DNA from: Nocardioides sp.
GTDB taxonomy: Bacteria > Actinomycetota > Actinomycetes > Propionibacteriales > Nocardioidaceae
Direction of reading: 5' to 3'
DNA: 15,757 nt
Assembly: GCA_031177735.1 (NCBI GenBank)
Contig: JAPSKJ010000030.1
Location: 1 to 15,757 of the forward strand
Part shown: positions 1 to 6,441 of the stretch, piece by piece
How positions within the stretch are numbered: the stretch's first letter is position 1
Layout: each line of letters starts with the position of its first letter
Translations under genes and position numbers: made by a program
Notes under the pieces: model-generated
The model's input: the letters and a program-made list of their open reading frames with translations, nothing else
Databases searched by the model: none
Told to the model about the DNA's origin: nothing

Positions 1-421
1 CGCGCTGCCCGACCACGCGGAAGCCGGCGCGCTGGTGCAGCACCAGGCTGGCCTCGTTGTCGGTGAAGATCGAGGTCTGCAGCGTCCAGAAACCACCCGC
101 TCGGGCCTGCTCGACCTGGTGGCGCAGAAGCCTGGAGCCCAGCCCGCGGCCGCCCAGGCCGGTGTGGATGTAGATGGAGTTCTCGGCCACGCCGCGGTAG
201 CACTCCCGTGCCGACACCCGGGTCAGCGCGGCCCAGCCGGCCACCTCGCCGTCGAGCTCGACGACCCAGCGCTGCCCCGGGATCCACTTCGCCTCGAGCG
301 CCTCGGTCGAGGGCACCTCGGTCTCGAAGGTCGCCTTCCCGGTGGCGATGCCCTGGGCGTAGATCCGCCGGACGGCCGGCCAGTCGGCGTCGGCGAGCGG
401 GCGCAGGAGCGGGTCGGTCAC
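1..421 (-). CDS. GNAT family N-acetyltransferase, phosphinothricin acetyltransferase-like (3' end outside window)
   Basis: The gene reads leftwards from a GTG at 421 and runs off the window after about 140 codons. The translation contains GIATGKATFET (residues 24-34), AENSIYIH (79-86), the acetyl-CoA loop GLGGRGLGSRLL (88-99), and GFWTLQTSIFTDNEASLVLHQRAGFRVVG (110-138). This order is typical of the phosphinothricin/methionine-sulfone N-acetyltransferase (Pat/Bar/MnaT) branch of GNAT enzymes, which acetylate amino groups using acetyl-CoA. The start overlaps the stop of the upstream hydrolase gene by four bases (GTGA, 418-421). No separate ribosome binding site is obvious, so translational coupling is likely. 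The substrate cannot be read from the sequence; glutamine-analogue detoxification is a family-based guess. About 30-40 C-terminal residues are probably missing. Confidence 0.9.
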   Translation of the reverse strand, partial: MTDPLLRPLADADWPAVRRIYAQGIATGKATFETEVPSTEALEAKWIPGQRWVVELDGEVAGWAALTRVSARECYRGVAENSIYIHTGLGGRGLGSRLLRHQVEQARAGGFWTLQTSIFTDNEASLVLHQRAGFRVVGQR

Positions 422-1308
422 GGCAGGCACCTCCGGATGTGGTCGTGGATCAGAGCCCGCGCCGCAGCGGCCTCCGGGACGGGCAGCAGGGGGACGACGT
501 GGATGCCGCCGTCGACCTCGTCGTAGGCGACCTCGACACCGGCGTCGGCGAGGCGAGCCGCCAGCAGGCGAGCGTCAGCCAGGGTGATGTCGTGGGTGCC
601 CACGGTGAGGAGCACCGGCGGCAGCCCGGCGAGCTCACCGTGGATCGGGCTCACCGAGGGGTCGTCGAGGGGGATGCCGCCGGCCCAGACCCGGGCCACC
701 TCGTGCAGCGCGGGCCGGGCCAGCCAGGGGTCGACCCGCTCGAGGGCGTCGATCTCGGGGTTGGCCATGGTGAGGTCGAGCCAGGGCGCGATCAGGGTCA
801 GCCCGGCCAGCGTCGAGCCCGGCGTCGCCACGTCGTGCTGGGCGGCGGCGAGCGCCAGCCCGCCGCCCGCGGAGTCGCCGGCGAGGTAGGCCGGCCGTCC
901 CTCCTCCCGCAGCCGGCCGAGCAGCGCCGCCATCAGGGTGCGGGCCTCGGCGGCGTGGTGCTGCGGCGCGAGCCCGTAGATCGGCACCCACACCTCGACG
1001 TCGAGGTCGCGGGCGATCTGGGCCGCCAGGTGCCAGTGCTGTGGGGCGATCTCGCTGACGTAGGCGCCGCCGTGGCAGTAGATCACCACGGGTCGCGGGG
1101 AGGTGCCCGTGCCGGGCCGGTGCACGGCGTACACACGGAAGCCGGCGACCTCCTCGCGCCGGAGGGCCAGGTCGGCCACCGCCTTCGCGGGCGGGGCGGA
1201 CGGGCCCTTGGGGCGGGTGAGCAGGGTCCTCGCGCCCCGTGGGCTGGCGTAGACCCTGCGCCGGACGGCGCGCGTGTAGAGCGCCACCGCCCTCATCTGC
1301 CATGACAT
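418..1308 (-). CDS. Alpha/beta hydrolase, hormone-sensitive lipase (HSL) family esterase
   Basis: This encodes a 296-residue cytoplasmic esterase/lipase-type protein with no signal peptide. The oxyanion-hole motif HGGAY lies at residues 79-83 (the family usually has HGGG/A). The nucleophile elbow GDSAGG is at 144-149 with Ser146. The acid Asp240 is in GTHDITLAD, and the base His270 is in DGGIHVVPLLP. This is a complete catalytic triad in the HSL (family IV) order. The start at 1308 is chosen because a perfect AGGAGG sits six bases upstream; the open frame extends to 1365 without a better start. It is the first gene of a two-gene unit with the GNAT gene, overlapping it by four bases. The natural ester substrate is unknown. 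Confidence 0.9.
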   Translation of the reverse strand: MSWQMRAVALYTRAVRRRVYASPRGARTLLTRPKGPSAPPAKAVADLALRREEVAGFRVYAVHRPGTGTSPRPVVIYCHGGAYVSEIAPQHWHLAAQIARDLDVEVWVPIYGLAPQHHAAEARTLMAALLGRLREEGRPAYLAGDSAGGGLALAAAQHDVATPGSTLAGLTLIAPWLDLTMANPEIDALERVDPWLARPALHEVARVWAGGIPLDDPSVSPIHGELAGLPPVLLTVGTHDITLADARLLAARLADAGVEVAYDEVDGGIHVVPLLPVPEAAAARALIHDHIRRCLP

Positions 1309-1314
1309 CGGCGT

Positions 1315-1320
1315 CCTCCT
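1315..1320 (-). promoter_or_regulatory. Strong Shine-Dalgarno AGGAGG for the alpha/beta hydrolase
   Basis: The minus-strand AGGAGG is separated by six bases from the ATG at 1308. It decides the start over an in-frame upstream codon at 1365. Confidence 0.8.
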
Positions 1321-1429
1321 CGGTGTGAGGAAGACCCTGCCAGGAATGGGGAAAGGTTCGGTCAACCGGCCCCGGAATGTCGGTGGGCCGACCTACCGTG
1401 AGTGGGAAGTCGATCGGGAGTGGGGTCCG

Positions 1430-2563
1430 GTGGAGTACGAGCAGGAAGTCAAGGCCGCGTGGCGGCGCTTCAGGCAGTGGTTGGGTGACCGCGTCGACGC
1501 CCTCGACGGTGGCATCCGGATCGCCTGGGGCGTCGACCTGGAGCACTACGCCGACGTGTACGCCGACGCCCGCTCCGGTGTGTCCGTCTCGACGGCCTCC
1601 GGGCGGATCGACGGCGAGTTCGCGCGTGCCGAGTGCGACAAGGTCGCGGCGCTCGTGGTGGGCGAGCTGCGCCAGCACGTGCCGCACCCCACCTTCCTGC
1701 AGGTCGAGGGCGCGGAGTGGACCGACCCGCTCGCCCCGGCCGCCCGCCCCGACCTCGACGTCGAGCCGGTCGAGCCGCTGGCGGTCTCGGTGCGCAGCGC
1801 CGACCACCTCCAGGAGCTGGTCGAGGACGCCGTCGAGCAGCTCACCGACGAGCCGCTGATCCACGACCGCCACGGTGACGTCACCATGCGGGCGGGCTGG
1901 ACGGTGCTGTTCATCAGCGTCGCCGATGACGACCCGGTGGTGCGGCTCGAGGCGCACCTGGTCAAGGACGTCCGCGCGCGCGAGCGGCTCGGCTTCGAGC
2001 TCAACCGGCTCAACACCGTCTATCCCTTCACCTTCCTCTACGAGGACGGTCTGGTGAAGATGGTCGAGCGGGTCGTCGCACAGCCCTTCGCGCCCGCGCA
2101 GCTGCGCTCGGTCGTCGCGGAGATGCTGGTCTCAGCCGAGGAGGTCTCCGAGGCGCTCGCCGCCCGGCTCGACGGCATGGAGCTGCTCGCCACCGAGCGC
2201 CCCGTGCGGCTGGTGCCCTCGCTCAGGCCGACCCTGCCCGACCCGCACTCCTCGCTGCTGACGCTGGTCGAGCTGCTGCACGCCGGGGTGCCGACGCCGG
2301 CCGAGGTCGCCCAGCTCTTCGGGCGCGACCGGGGCCTGCTGACCCAGCAGATCGGCGTGCTGCGCGACTCTGGTGTGGTCTGCCCGGTCGACCTGCAGCC
2401 GGCCGGCCTGCGGGTCATGCGGCAGGCCCTGCACGTGGTCGTCGCCGCGGAGGCGGCCGAGGCCGCTCACGACGCCCAGCCGGGGCGTCGGCGCGGCAGC
2501 CAGCAGCTCACCCTGCTGCCCGACGAGGAGACCCTCGACGGCGGGGTGTGGGACGCCAGCTGA
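1430..2563 (+). CDS. YbjN / type III secretion chaperone-like (TY-Chap-like) domain protein, putative
   Basis: This is an acidic, soluble protein of about 377 residues with no signal peptide or membrane segment. The segment from ISVADDDPVVRLEAHLVKDV through ARERLGFELNRLNTVYPFTFLYEDGLVKMVERVV, then FAPAQLRSVVAEMLVSAEEVSEALAARLDG, resembles the alternating strand-helix pattern of YbjN/CesT-type peptide-binding chaperones common in actinobacteria. The N-terminal ~120 residues may be a second, diverged copy. Near the C-terminus, LLTLVELLHAGVPTPAEVAQLFGRDRGLLTQQIGVLRDSGVV could form a helix-turn-helix-like helical hairpin. I chose the GTG at 1430 because GGGAG lies nine bases upstream and a TACCGT -10-like hexamer lies at 1394-1399. 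Longer in-frame starts at 1325 (GTG) and 1346 (ATG) remain possible. It is divergent from the hydrolase gene. The function is not established; the family call is from pattern only. Confidence 0.55.
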   Translation: MEYEQEVKAAWRRFRQWLGDRVDALDGGIRIAWGVDLEHYADVYADARSGVSVSTASGRIDGEFARAECDKVAALVVGELRQHVPHPTFLQVEGAEWTDPLAPAARPDLDVEPVEPLAVSVRSADHLQELVEDAVEQLTDEPLIHDRHGDVTMRAGWTVLFISVADDDPVVRLEAHLVKDVRARERLGFELNRLNTVYPFTFLYEDGLVKMVERVVAQPFAPAQLRSVVAEMLVSAEEVSEALAARLDGMELLATERPVRLVPSLRPTLPDPHSSLLTLVELLHAGVPTPAEVAQLFGRDRGLLTQQIGVLRDSGVVCPVDLQPAGLRVMRQALHVVVAAEAAEAAHDAQPGRRRGSQQLTLLPDEETLDGGVWDAS

Positions 2564-2627
2564 CCCCGGTGCTTCCGGCCGGCGCTCGCGTCGACCACCC
2601 GGTGGATGGCTCCGCCCGGGGGCGCGC

Positions 2628-2667
2628 TGTGGAGACGTTCCGGCCGTCCGCGGGCTGCCTGTGGAGA
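2628..2667 (+). repeat. Two direct copies of TGTGGAGA, 32 bp apart
   Basis: TGTGGAGA occurs at 2628-2635 and again at 2660-2667, in the 144-bp gap between the YbjN-like gene and the small unknown gene. The start-to-start distance is 32 bp, about three helical turns. It could be a paired operator for the downstream gene, or chance in a GC-rich spacer. Confidence 0.3.
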
Positions 2668-2707
2668 GCAGGTCGCCCGCCGGCGCCCGGAGGCGCATCG
2701 TCGCCGC

Positions 2708-3133
2708 ATGAGCGACATCCTCGAGAGCCCGATCCGCACCCAGTCCGACCTCCACGACCTGTGGCGCGCCCTGGTCCAGCCGCTGGGCTGGCACCGACGC
2801 GAGCTGTGGTCCCTGGTCATCGACGACGACGACGAGCCCGTCCGCGAGCTCAGCCAGCTCATCGACCTGCCCGGCGAGCTCGACGAGACGGCGAGCGCCC
2901 GCCTCGCGAGCGTGATGGGCGAGCAGCTCGAGGGCTTCCCCGGCGGCCGGATCGCCCTGCTCTGGTGCCGGCCAGGCCTTGGACCGATCCGCGCCACCGA
3001 CCGCCGCACCGCCGCCCGCGTCTACGCCGCGCTCGCCGCGGCTGGAATGAGCACCGACGTGATCCACCTGGCGACCGACGACGACATCGTGCCGCTGCCG
3101 GTGGACGAGGTGGGCGCCGCGCTCGACGCGTGA
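2708..3133 (+). CDS. Small conserved-looking protein of unknown function
   Basis: This encodes 141 residues from the ATG at 2708, beginning MSDILESPIRTQSDLHDLW. I do not recognise the family. It is soluble and acidic, with an IDDDDEPV cluster (residues 38-45), no cysteine-rich motif apart from one Cys, no signal peptide and no membrane segment. The pattern of helix (DLHDLWRALVQPLGWHRRELWSLVI), then SVMGEQLEGFPGGRIALLWCRPG, then TDRRTAARVYAALAAAG looks like a compact alpha/beta fold. Codon use is typical of the surroundings, with strong G/C at third positions, supporting a real gene. GGAGG at 2689-2693 is 14 bases from the ATG, which is long for a ribosome binding site. The frame is open upstream to 2606, but that part looks like spacer. 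It lies 144 bp after the YbjN-like gene in the same direction and may or may not be cotranscribed. Confidence 0.65.
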   Translation: MSDILESPIRTQSDLHDLWRALVQPLGWHRRELWSLVIDDDDEPVRELSQLIDLPGELDETASARLASVMGEQLEGFPGGRIALLWCRPGLGPIRATDRRTAARVYAALAAAGMSTDVIHLATDDDIVPLPVDEVGAALDA

Positions 3134-3140
3134 CGCTCGC

Positions 3141-3190
3141 TCGGCGGAGCTCGGCGGAGCTCGGCGGAGCTCGGCGGAGCTCGGCGGAGC
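3141..3190 (+). repeat. Tandem repeat, five perfect copies of a 10-bp unit TCGGCGGAGC
   Basis: Five identical copies of TCGGCGGAGC begin at 3141, 3151, 3161, 3171 and 3181, starting seven bases after the TGA of the 141-residue gene. Each junction creates a GAGCTC hexamer. The array lies in the gap between two convergent genes. The unit length is not a multiple of three and it lies outside both real genes, so it is not a protein repeat. Confidence 0.9.
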
Positions 3191-3197
3191 TCGTTCG

Positions 3198-3220
3198 GGT
3201 CGGCCGCTCCCTCGCCGACC
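3198..3220. terminator. Candidate bidirectional terminator hairpin between convergent genes
   Basis: GGTCGGC (3198-3204) and GCCGACC (3214-3220) are perfect 7-bp inverted arms around a 9-base loop. They sit between the 141-residue gene and the convergent DUF1501 gene. There is no U-tract, as is usual for high-GC actinobacteria. Function is inferred from position. Confidence 0.4.
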
Positions 3221-3267
3221 GCGGGTCCTGCGTCAGACCAGTGGCGCGCGCGGCGGCTCGGCGGGGG

Positions 3268-4701
3268 TCACCGGTTGCGGCGGTCCCGGGCGCGGCGGCG
3301 GCGCCTGCGCCGCTTCGCCCGCCGCCTGCGGCGCTCGTCGGGGGCGTCACCGGTCCCCGCCGTCGGCACCACGGGCGGGGTGGACGGCGCCGGCGGGGTG
3401 AGCGTCACCGGTGTCGAGATCGGCCCGCCGTTGGACGGCCCCATGAAGCCCAGCGTGCTCGACCCGGTGCGACCCGGGAAGACGGTCGCGACCGAGGCAG
3501 AGGTGCGGGCAGCGATCACCTCGGCCAGCACGTCGCGGTAGTCGGTGGTCACCGCCAGGTCGCCGTCCGGTCCTTCGGTCAGCCCCGGCCAGCGGCCGTA
3601 GTAGCCGCCCCGCACGCCGGCGCCGAGCACGAACATGACGTTGCCCCAGCCGTGGTCGAGCCCACCGCCGGAGTTCTCCGTCGTCCGCCGACCGAACTCG
3701 CTCAGCGCCACCATCGTCACCCGCGGCGCCTGGTCGCCGAGGTCGGCGAAGAAGGCCGCGAGCGCGGCGGCGAGCTCGGCGGTGTTGGTGCGCATCTGCC
3801 CGGAGTCGGCGGTGCCCATCCAGGTGTGCATGTCCCAGTCGCCGTGGTCGACGGTGACCACGCCGACGCCGACGTCGGCGCGGATGGTCCGCGAGACCGA
3901 CGCGAGCGCACGGCCGAGGTCGCTGTTGGGGAAGGCCGGCGCGTTGTCGGGCAGCGAGCGCGCCGCGCCCAGGGTGTCCGCGGAGTCGATCGCGGCCCGC
4001 ACCGCGGTGCCCATCGCGGAGGGGTCCTGACCCCACATCAGACGCAGCGCGGCCGTGCGGCCCGGGAAGCCGTCGGTGCCCGAGAGCGAGGAGCTCCCGA
4101 TCGACCGCATCGACATCACCGGCTGCGGCCCGGCCAGCGACGTCGGCAGCGTGCCGCCGATCGCCACTCCGGTGAGCGGCGTGGGGGAGTCGGCCAGGCC
4201 GACGAGCCGGTTGAGCCAGCCCACCCGCACCGACGAGCCGGGGTCGGCGTCCTCGAGCTCCTCCATCGCGGCGAAGTGGGAGCGGTTGGGCACCCGCATC
4301 CCGGTGGCGTGGATCGCGGCGATCTCGCCTCTGCGCCACATCGGCACCAACGGCGCCAGAGCGGGGTGCAGGCCGAAGTGGGCGTCGGGCTCCAGCAGTC
4401 GCGGCGCGGGGATCGCGATCCGCGGCCGGGCCTTGGCATAGACCGGGTCGCCGTGCGGCACCACCAGCGAGAGACCGTCGGCCGCGCCGCGGAGCGAGAG
4501 CACCACGAGCACGCCGTCGTCGGCGGCACCGGCCTGGTCGGCGTACGCCGGAGCCGTGGTCACCACGGCCGAGCCGATCGTGGTGGCGAGCCCCCCGACG
4601 GTGAGCGCGCCGAGGGATCCGCGCAGCACCCCCCGGCGGCTGAGCCGGCTGAACTCCGCACAGCAGTCGGTCATCGCAGCGTTCGTCATCGGGTCGCTCA
4701 T
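3268..4701 (-). CDS. DUF1501 domain protein with Tat signal and arginine-rich C-terminal tail
   Basis: The protein has 477 residues. The N-terminus carries a Cys-Cys pair (13-14), a twin-arginine motif SRRGVLRG (21-28), a hydrophobic stretch, and a plausible AYA cleavage site at 52-54, so Tat export is likely. Motifs typical of DUF1501 (alkaline phosphatase-like superfamily) follow: LRGAADGLSLVVPHGDP (70-86), HFGLHP (108-113), VDHGDWDMH (284-292), and SEFGRRTTENSGGGLDHGWGN (334-354). After a Pro/Thr-rich linker (431-450), the last 23 residues contain 16 arginines and one lysine. That extension is not needed for the core domain. The ATG at 4701 overlaps the stop of the upstream DUF1800 gene (ATGA, 4698-4701), giving translational coupling. 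Such DUF1800-DUF1501 pairs recur in many bacteria, but their biochemical role is unknown. Confidence 0.92.
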   Translation of the reverse strand: MSDPMTNAAMTDCCAEFSRLSRRGVLRGSLGALTVGGLATTIGSAVVTTAPAYADQAGAADDGVLVVLSLRGAADGLSLVVPHGDPVYAKARPRIAIPAPRLLEPDAHFGLHPALAPLVPMWRRGEIAAIHATGMRVPNRSHFAAMEELEDADPGSSVRVGWLNRLVGLADSPTPLTGVAIGGTLPTSLAGPQPVMSMRSIGSSSLSGTDGFPGRTAALRLMWGQDPSAMGTAVRAAIDSADTLGAARSLPDNAPAFPNSDLGRALASVSRTIRADVGVGVVTVDHGDWDMHTWMGTADSGQMRTNTAELAAALAAFFADLGDQAPRVTMVALSEFGRRTTENSGGGLDHGWGNVMFVLGAGVRGGYYGRWPGLTEGPDGDLAVTTDYRDVLAEVIAARTSASVATVFPGRTGSSTLGFMGPSNGGPISTPVTLTPPAPSTPPVVPTAGTGDAPDERRRRRAKRRRRRRRARDRRNR

Positions 4702-6188
4702 CGCTGGTAGTGGAACGGGTGGTCGAGGACGGTGGCCATCACCAGCGGGAACTTCCACGACAGCACCGCATGCCCGGTCCGGATCGAGGCGTCGGGGGCG
4801 ACGCTCGCGGCCAGGCAGCAGGCGTCGACGAGCTGCTGGGTGGCGGTGCGGTGGTGGACCTGCCGGGCCAGGTGGTCGACGAAGTCGCGGAAGGCGACCG
4901 GCAGGGTCGGTGCCCACGCCGACGGCTCGCGGTAGGTCACCCCCACCTTCGGCCACCAGCCGCCCGCCATGCTCCAGTGCAGGCTCCCCGAGGCCAGCGC
5001 CCGAGCCGGAGAGGCCCAGGCGGCGTTGGTGATCGGCGAGCCGTCGGGGCGCGGCCAGCTCATCGGCTCGGCGCCGAGGTCGCCGGCCTGCCAGATGATG
5101 GCGTGGGCGCCGGCGCTGCTCGGCGCGCTGGTCGTGCGGGGGTCGGCGAGCGTGGCACCCAGCAGGCGGTAGGTCGCGACGACGTCCTCCGCGCCGTCGC
5201 GGAGCTTGCGCCCCTGCGCGGCCCGGAACTCCGCCGATGCCACCAGCGCCCGCAGCACGGGGAGGATCGCGGTGTCGGAGGCCGAGTAGACCGTCGCCAG
5301 TCGCTCGACGAGTGCGTCGGAGGGGTCGTCGGCGACGAACTTGACCGCCAGTCGCCGGGCGATGCGGCGCGCGGTGAGCGGGTGCCGAGCGAGGTGGTCG
5401 AGGTAGGCCTCGACCACGGGCCGACCGTCAGCCGCGCTGTTGGGATGCTCGAAGTCCAGCACCCTCACCCGGCCGGTCCAGTGGCGGGCCGGGTCGTAGG
5501 ACGCGGCGAAGGTGCGCCACATGTCGATGCGGAAGCCGGTCAGGATGCGGGCGGAGTCCTTGACGTCGTACTCGGTGAAGTTGCCGACCCCGACCGTGTG
5601 CAGCTCCAGGAGCTCACGGCCGAGGTTCTCGTTGGGGTTGGTCCTGGTCGACTCGTAGCCGGAGAGGTAGATCGTCATCGCCGGGTGGGTGATGGTCGCC
5701 TTGAGCAGGTCGGCGAAGCGGCCCAGCGCGTGCTTGCGGATCACCTCGCCGTAGGGCACCCGGTGTGGGAAGACGGCGTCGGCCTGGATCGGCACGTGCA
5801 GGTGGTTCTCCCAGAACTCCGCCATCACCTCCAGCACCTGCGCCGGCGACATGATCCGGCGCACCAGCAGCCGGCGGGCGTAGTCGTTCATGACCTCCCA
5901 GCTGGGGCGCACCCGGTCGCGCGAGCGGATCCAGAGGTCCTCCGGTCCGCGGTGCAGGTCCGGCCACCAGTCGGCGACGTGCTCGCTGCCCAGCGAGTAC
6001 GCCGTCGTCAGCTGCTGCTCGAACCACTCGGTCGCCCCGCCGGGCAGCCGGGCGACCTCGGCGGCCAGCGCGGGCGTGAGGCCGTAGCTGAACCGGCTGA
6101 CGAGATGCCGCTGGTCCTCGGGCAGCAGCGTGCCCGCGGTGGCAGCGGTCGACAGCCCGGTGGACAGCTGGGTGGACGGCACGGCCAT
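4698..6188 (-). CDS. DUF1800 domain protein
   Basis: The protein has 496 residues from the ATG at 6188, with AGAAGG seven bases upstream (6196-6201). Family motifs are clear: HLVSRFSYGLTP (28-39), FWENHLHV (125-132), the hallmark NPNENLGRELLELHTVG (184-200), and YDVKDSARILTGF (207-219). The length is usual for the family. Unlike many homologues, it shows no convincing Sec or Tat signal: the first 22 residues are Ser/Thr/Ala-rich without a positive n-region or a long hydrophobic core. It is the first gene of a two-gene operon with the Tat-bearing DUF1501 gene, with a four-base overlap. Cotransport with its partner, or cytoplasmic action, are both open. It is divergent from the M6 protease gene. 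The molecular function of the family is not established. Confidence 0.92.
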   Translation of the reverse strand: MAVPSTQLSTGLSTAATAGTLLPEDQRHLVSRFSYGLTPALAAEVARLPGGATEWFEQQLTTAYSLGSEHVADWWPDLHRGPEDLWIRSRDRVRPSWEVMNDYARRLLVRRIMSPAQVLEVMAEFWENHLHVPIQADAVFPHRVPYGEVIRKHALGRFADLLKATITHPAMTIYLSGYESTRTNPNENLGRELLELHTVGVGNFTEYDVKDSARILTGFRIDMWRTFAASYDPARHWTGRVRVLDFEHPNSAADGRPVVEAYLDHLARHPLTARRIARRLAVKFVADDPSDALVERLATVYSASDTAILPVLRALVASAEFRAAQGRKLRDGAEDVVATYRLLGATLADPRTTSAPSSAGAHAIIWQAGDLGAEPMSWPRPDGSPITNAAWASPARALASGSLHWSMAGGWWPKVGVTYREPSAWAPTLPVAFRDFVDHLARQVHHRTATQQLVDACCLAASVAPDASIRTGHAVLSWKFPLVMATVLDHPFHYQR

Positions 6189-6297
6189 GGGCAGACCTTC
6201 TCAGAGTGGAGGCGGCGCGGGCCTCCTCCGATCGGCTGCGATCCGGGGCACCTGAGGGCCATTCCGGCCGGCGGGTCGGGCACCGGGCGACCGGCCA

Positions 6298-6318
6298 CCT
6301 GACGGTCTCAGGACGGTC
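6298..6318. promoter_or_regulatory. Candidate operator: inverted repeat overlapping an 11-bp-period direct repeat
   Basis: GACGGTC occurs at 6301-6307 and 6312-6318, one helical turn (11 bp) apart. The first copy lies within CCTGACGGTCTCAGG (6298-6312), whose ends are a 5-bp inverted repeat. The position between divergent genes fits a regulator site. The regulator is unknown. Confidence 0.3.
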
Positions 6319-6431
6319 ACGAAGGAAAAAACCTCGCGACCAACCCTTTACGGCAGGGATCTTCTTCTGATGGGGTGCGCGAAGCGGGCTCGGCGCTCGC
6401 CACCGGCCACGGCCGGGCTCACAAAGTTCTC

Positions 6432-6436
6432 GGAGG
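6432..6436 (+). promoter_or_regulatory. Shine-Dalgarno GGAGG deciding the M6 protease start
   Basis: GGAGG is followed by five bases and then the GTG at 6442. This GTG is directly followed by a textbook signal peptide. It is preferred over the in-frame ATG at 6370, which would add 24 residues of non-signal sequence. Confidence 0.75.
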
Positions 6437-6441
6437 AATAC

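Larger units (their letters stand above)
6189..6441. other. 253-bp divergent intergenic region (DUF1800 / M6 protease) rich in inverted and direct repeats
   Basis: This is the largest gap in the window. It holds a GGAGGC/GCCTCC hairpin (6208-6226) in the leader of the DUF1800 gene and an imperfect GC hairpin at 6266-6296. It also holds the palindrome CCTGA-5-TCAGG (6298-6312), overlapping two direct copies of GACGGTC. An A-run and comparatively AT-rich stretch lies at 6320-6371, the likely promoter area for the protease. No clear -35/-10 pair can be assigned, and I see no open frame with coding character. Confidence 0.5.

Noticed and set aside
1337..1365. A minus-strand TTGACC (1360-1365) as the -35 of the hydrolase promoter
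   Set aside because: At 17-19 bp spacing the -10 position reads TGGCAG or similar, with no TAnnnT, so a promoter could not be supported.
2628..2667. The TGTGGAGA pair as DnaA boxes / replication origin
   Set aside because: The DnaA box core is TTATCCACA; these copies have GAGA instead of GATAA, and there are no origin genes nearby.
3141..3190. A possible CRISPR array
   Set aside because: The 10-bp units are contiguous with no spacers, and there is no cas gene.
2548..4710. A 720-codon plus-strand open frame over the DUF1501 gene
   Set aside because: The product is Arg/Gly/His-rich without domain motifs and runs through the tandem repeat. The minus strand encodes DUF1501 with a Tat signal and family motifs.
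4710..6302. A 530-codon plus-strand open frame antisense to the DUF1800 gene
   Set aside because: It has shadow composition (Val/Gly/Arg), and the opposite strand has the NPNENLGRELLELHTVG hallmark.
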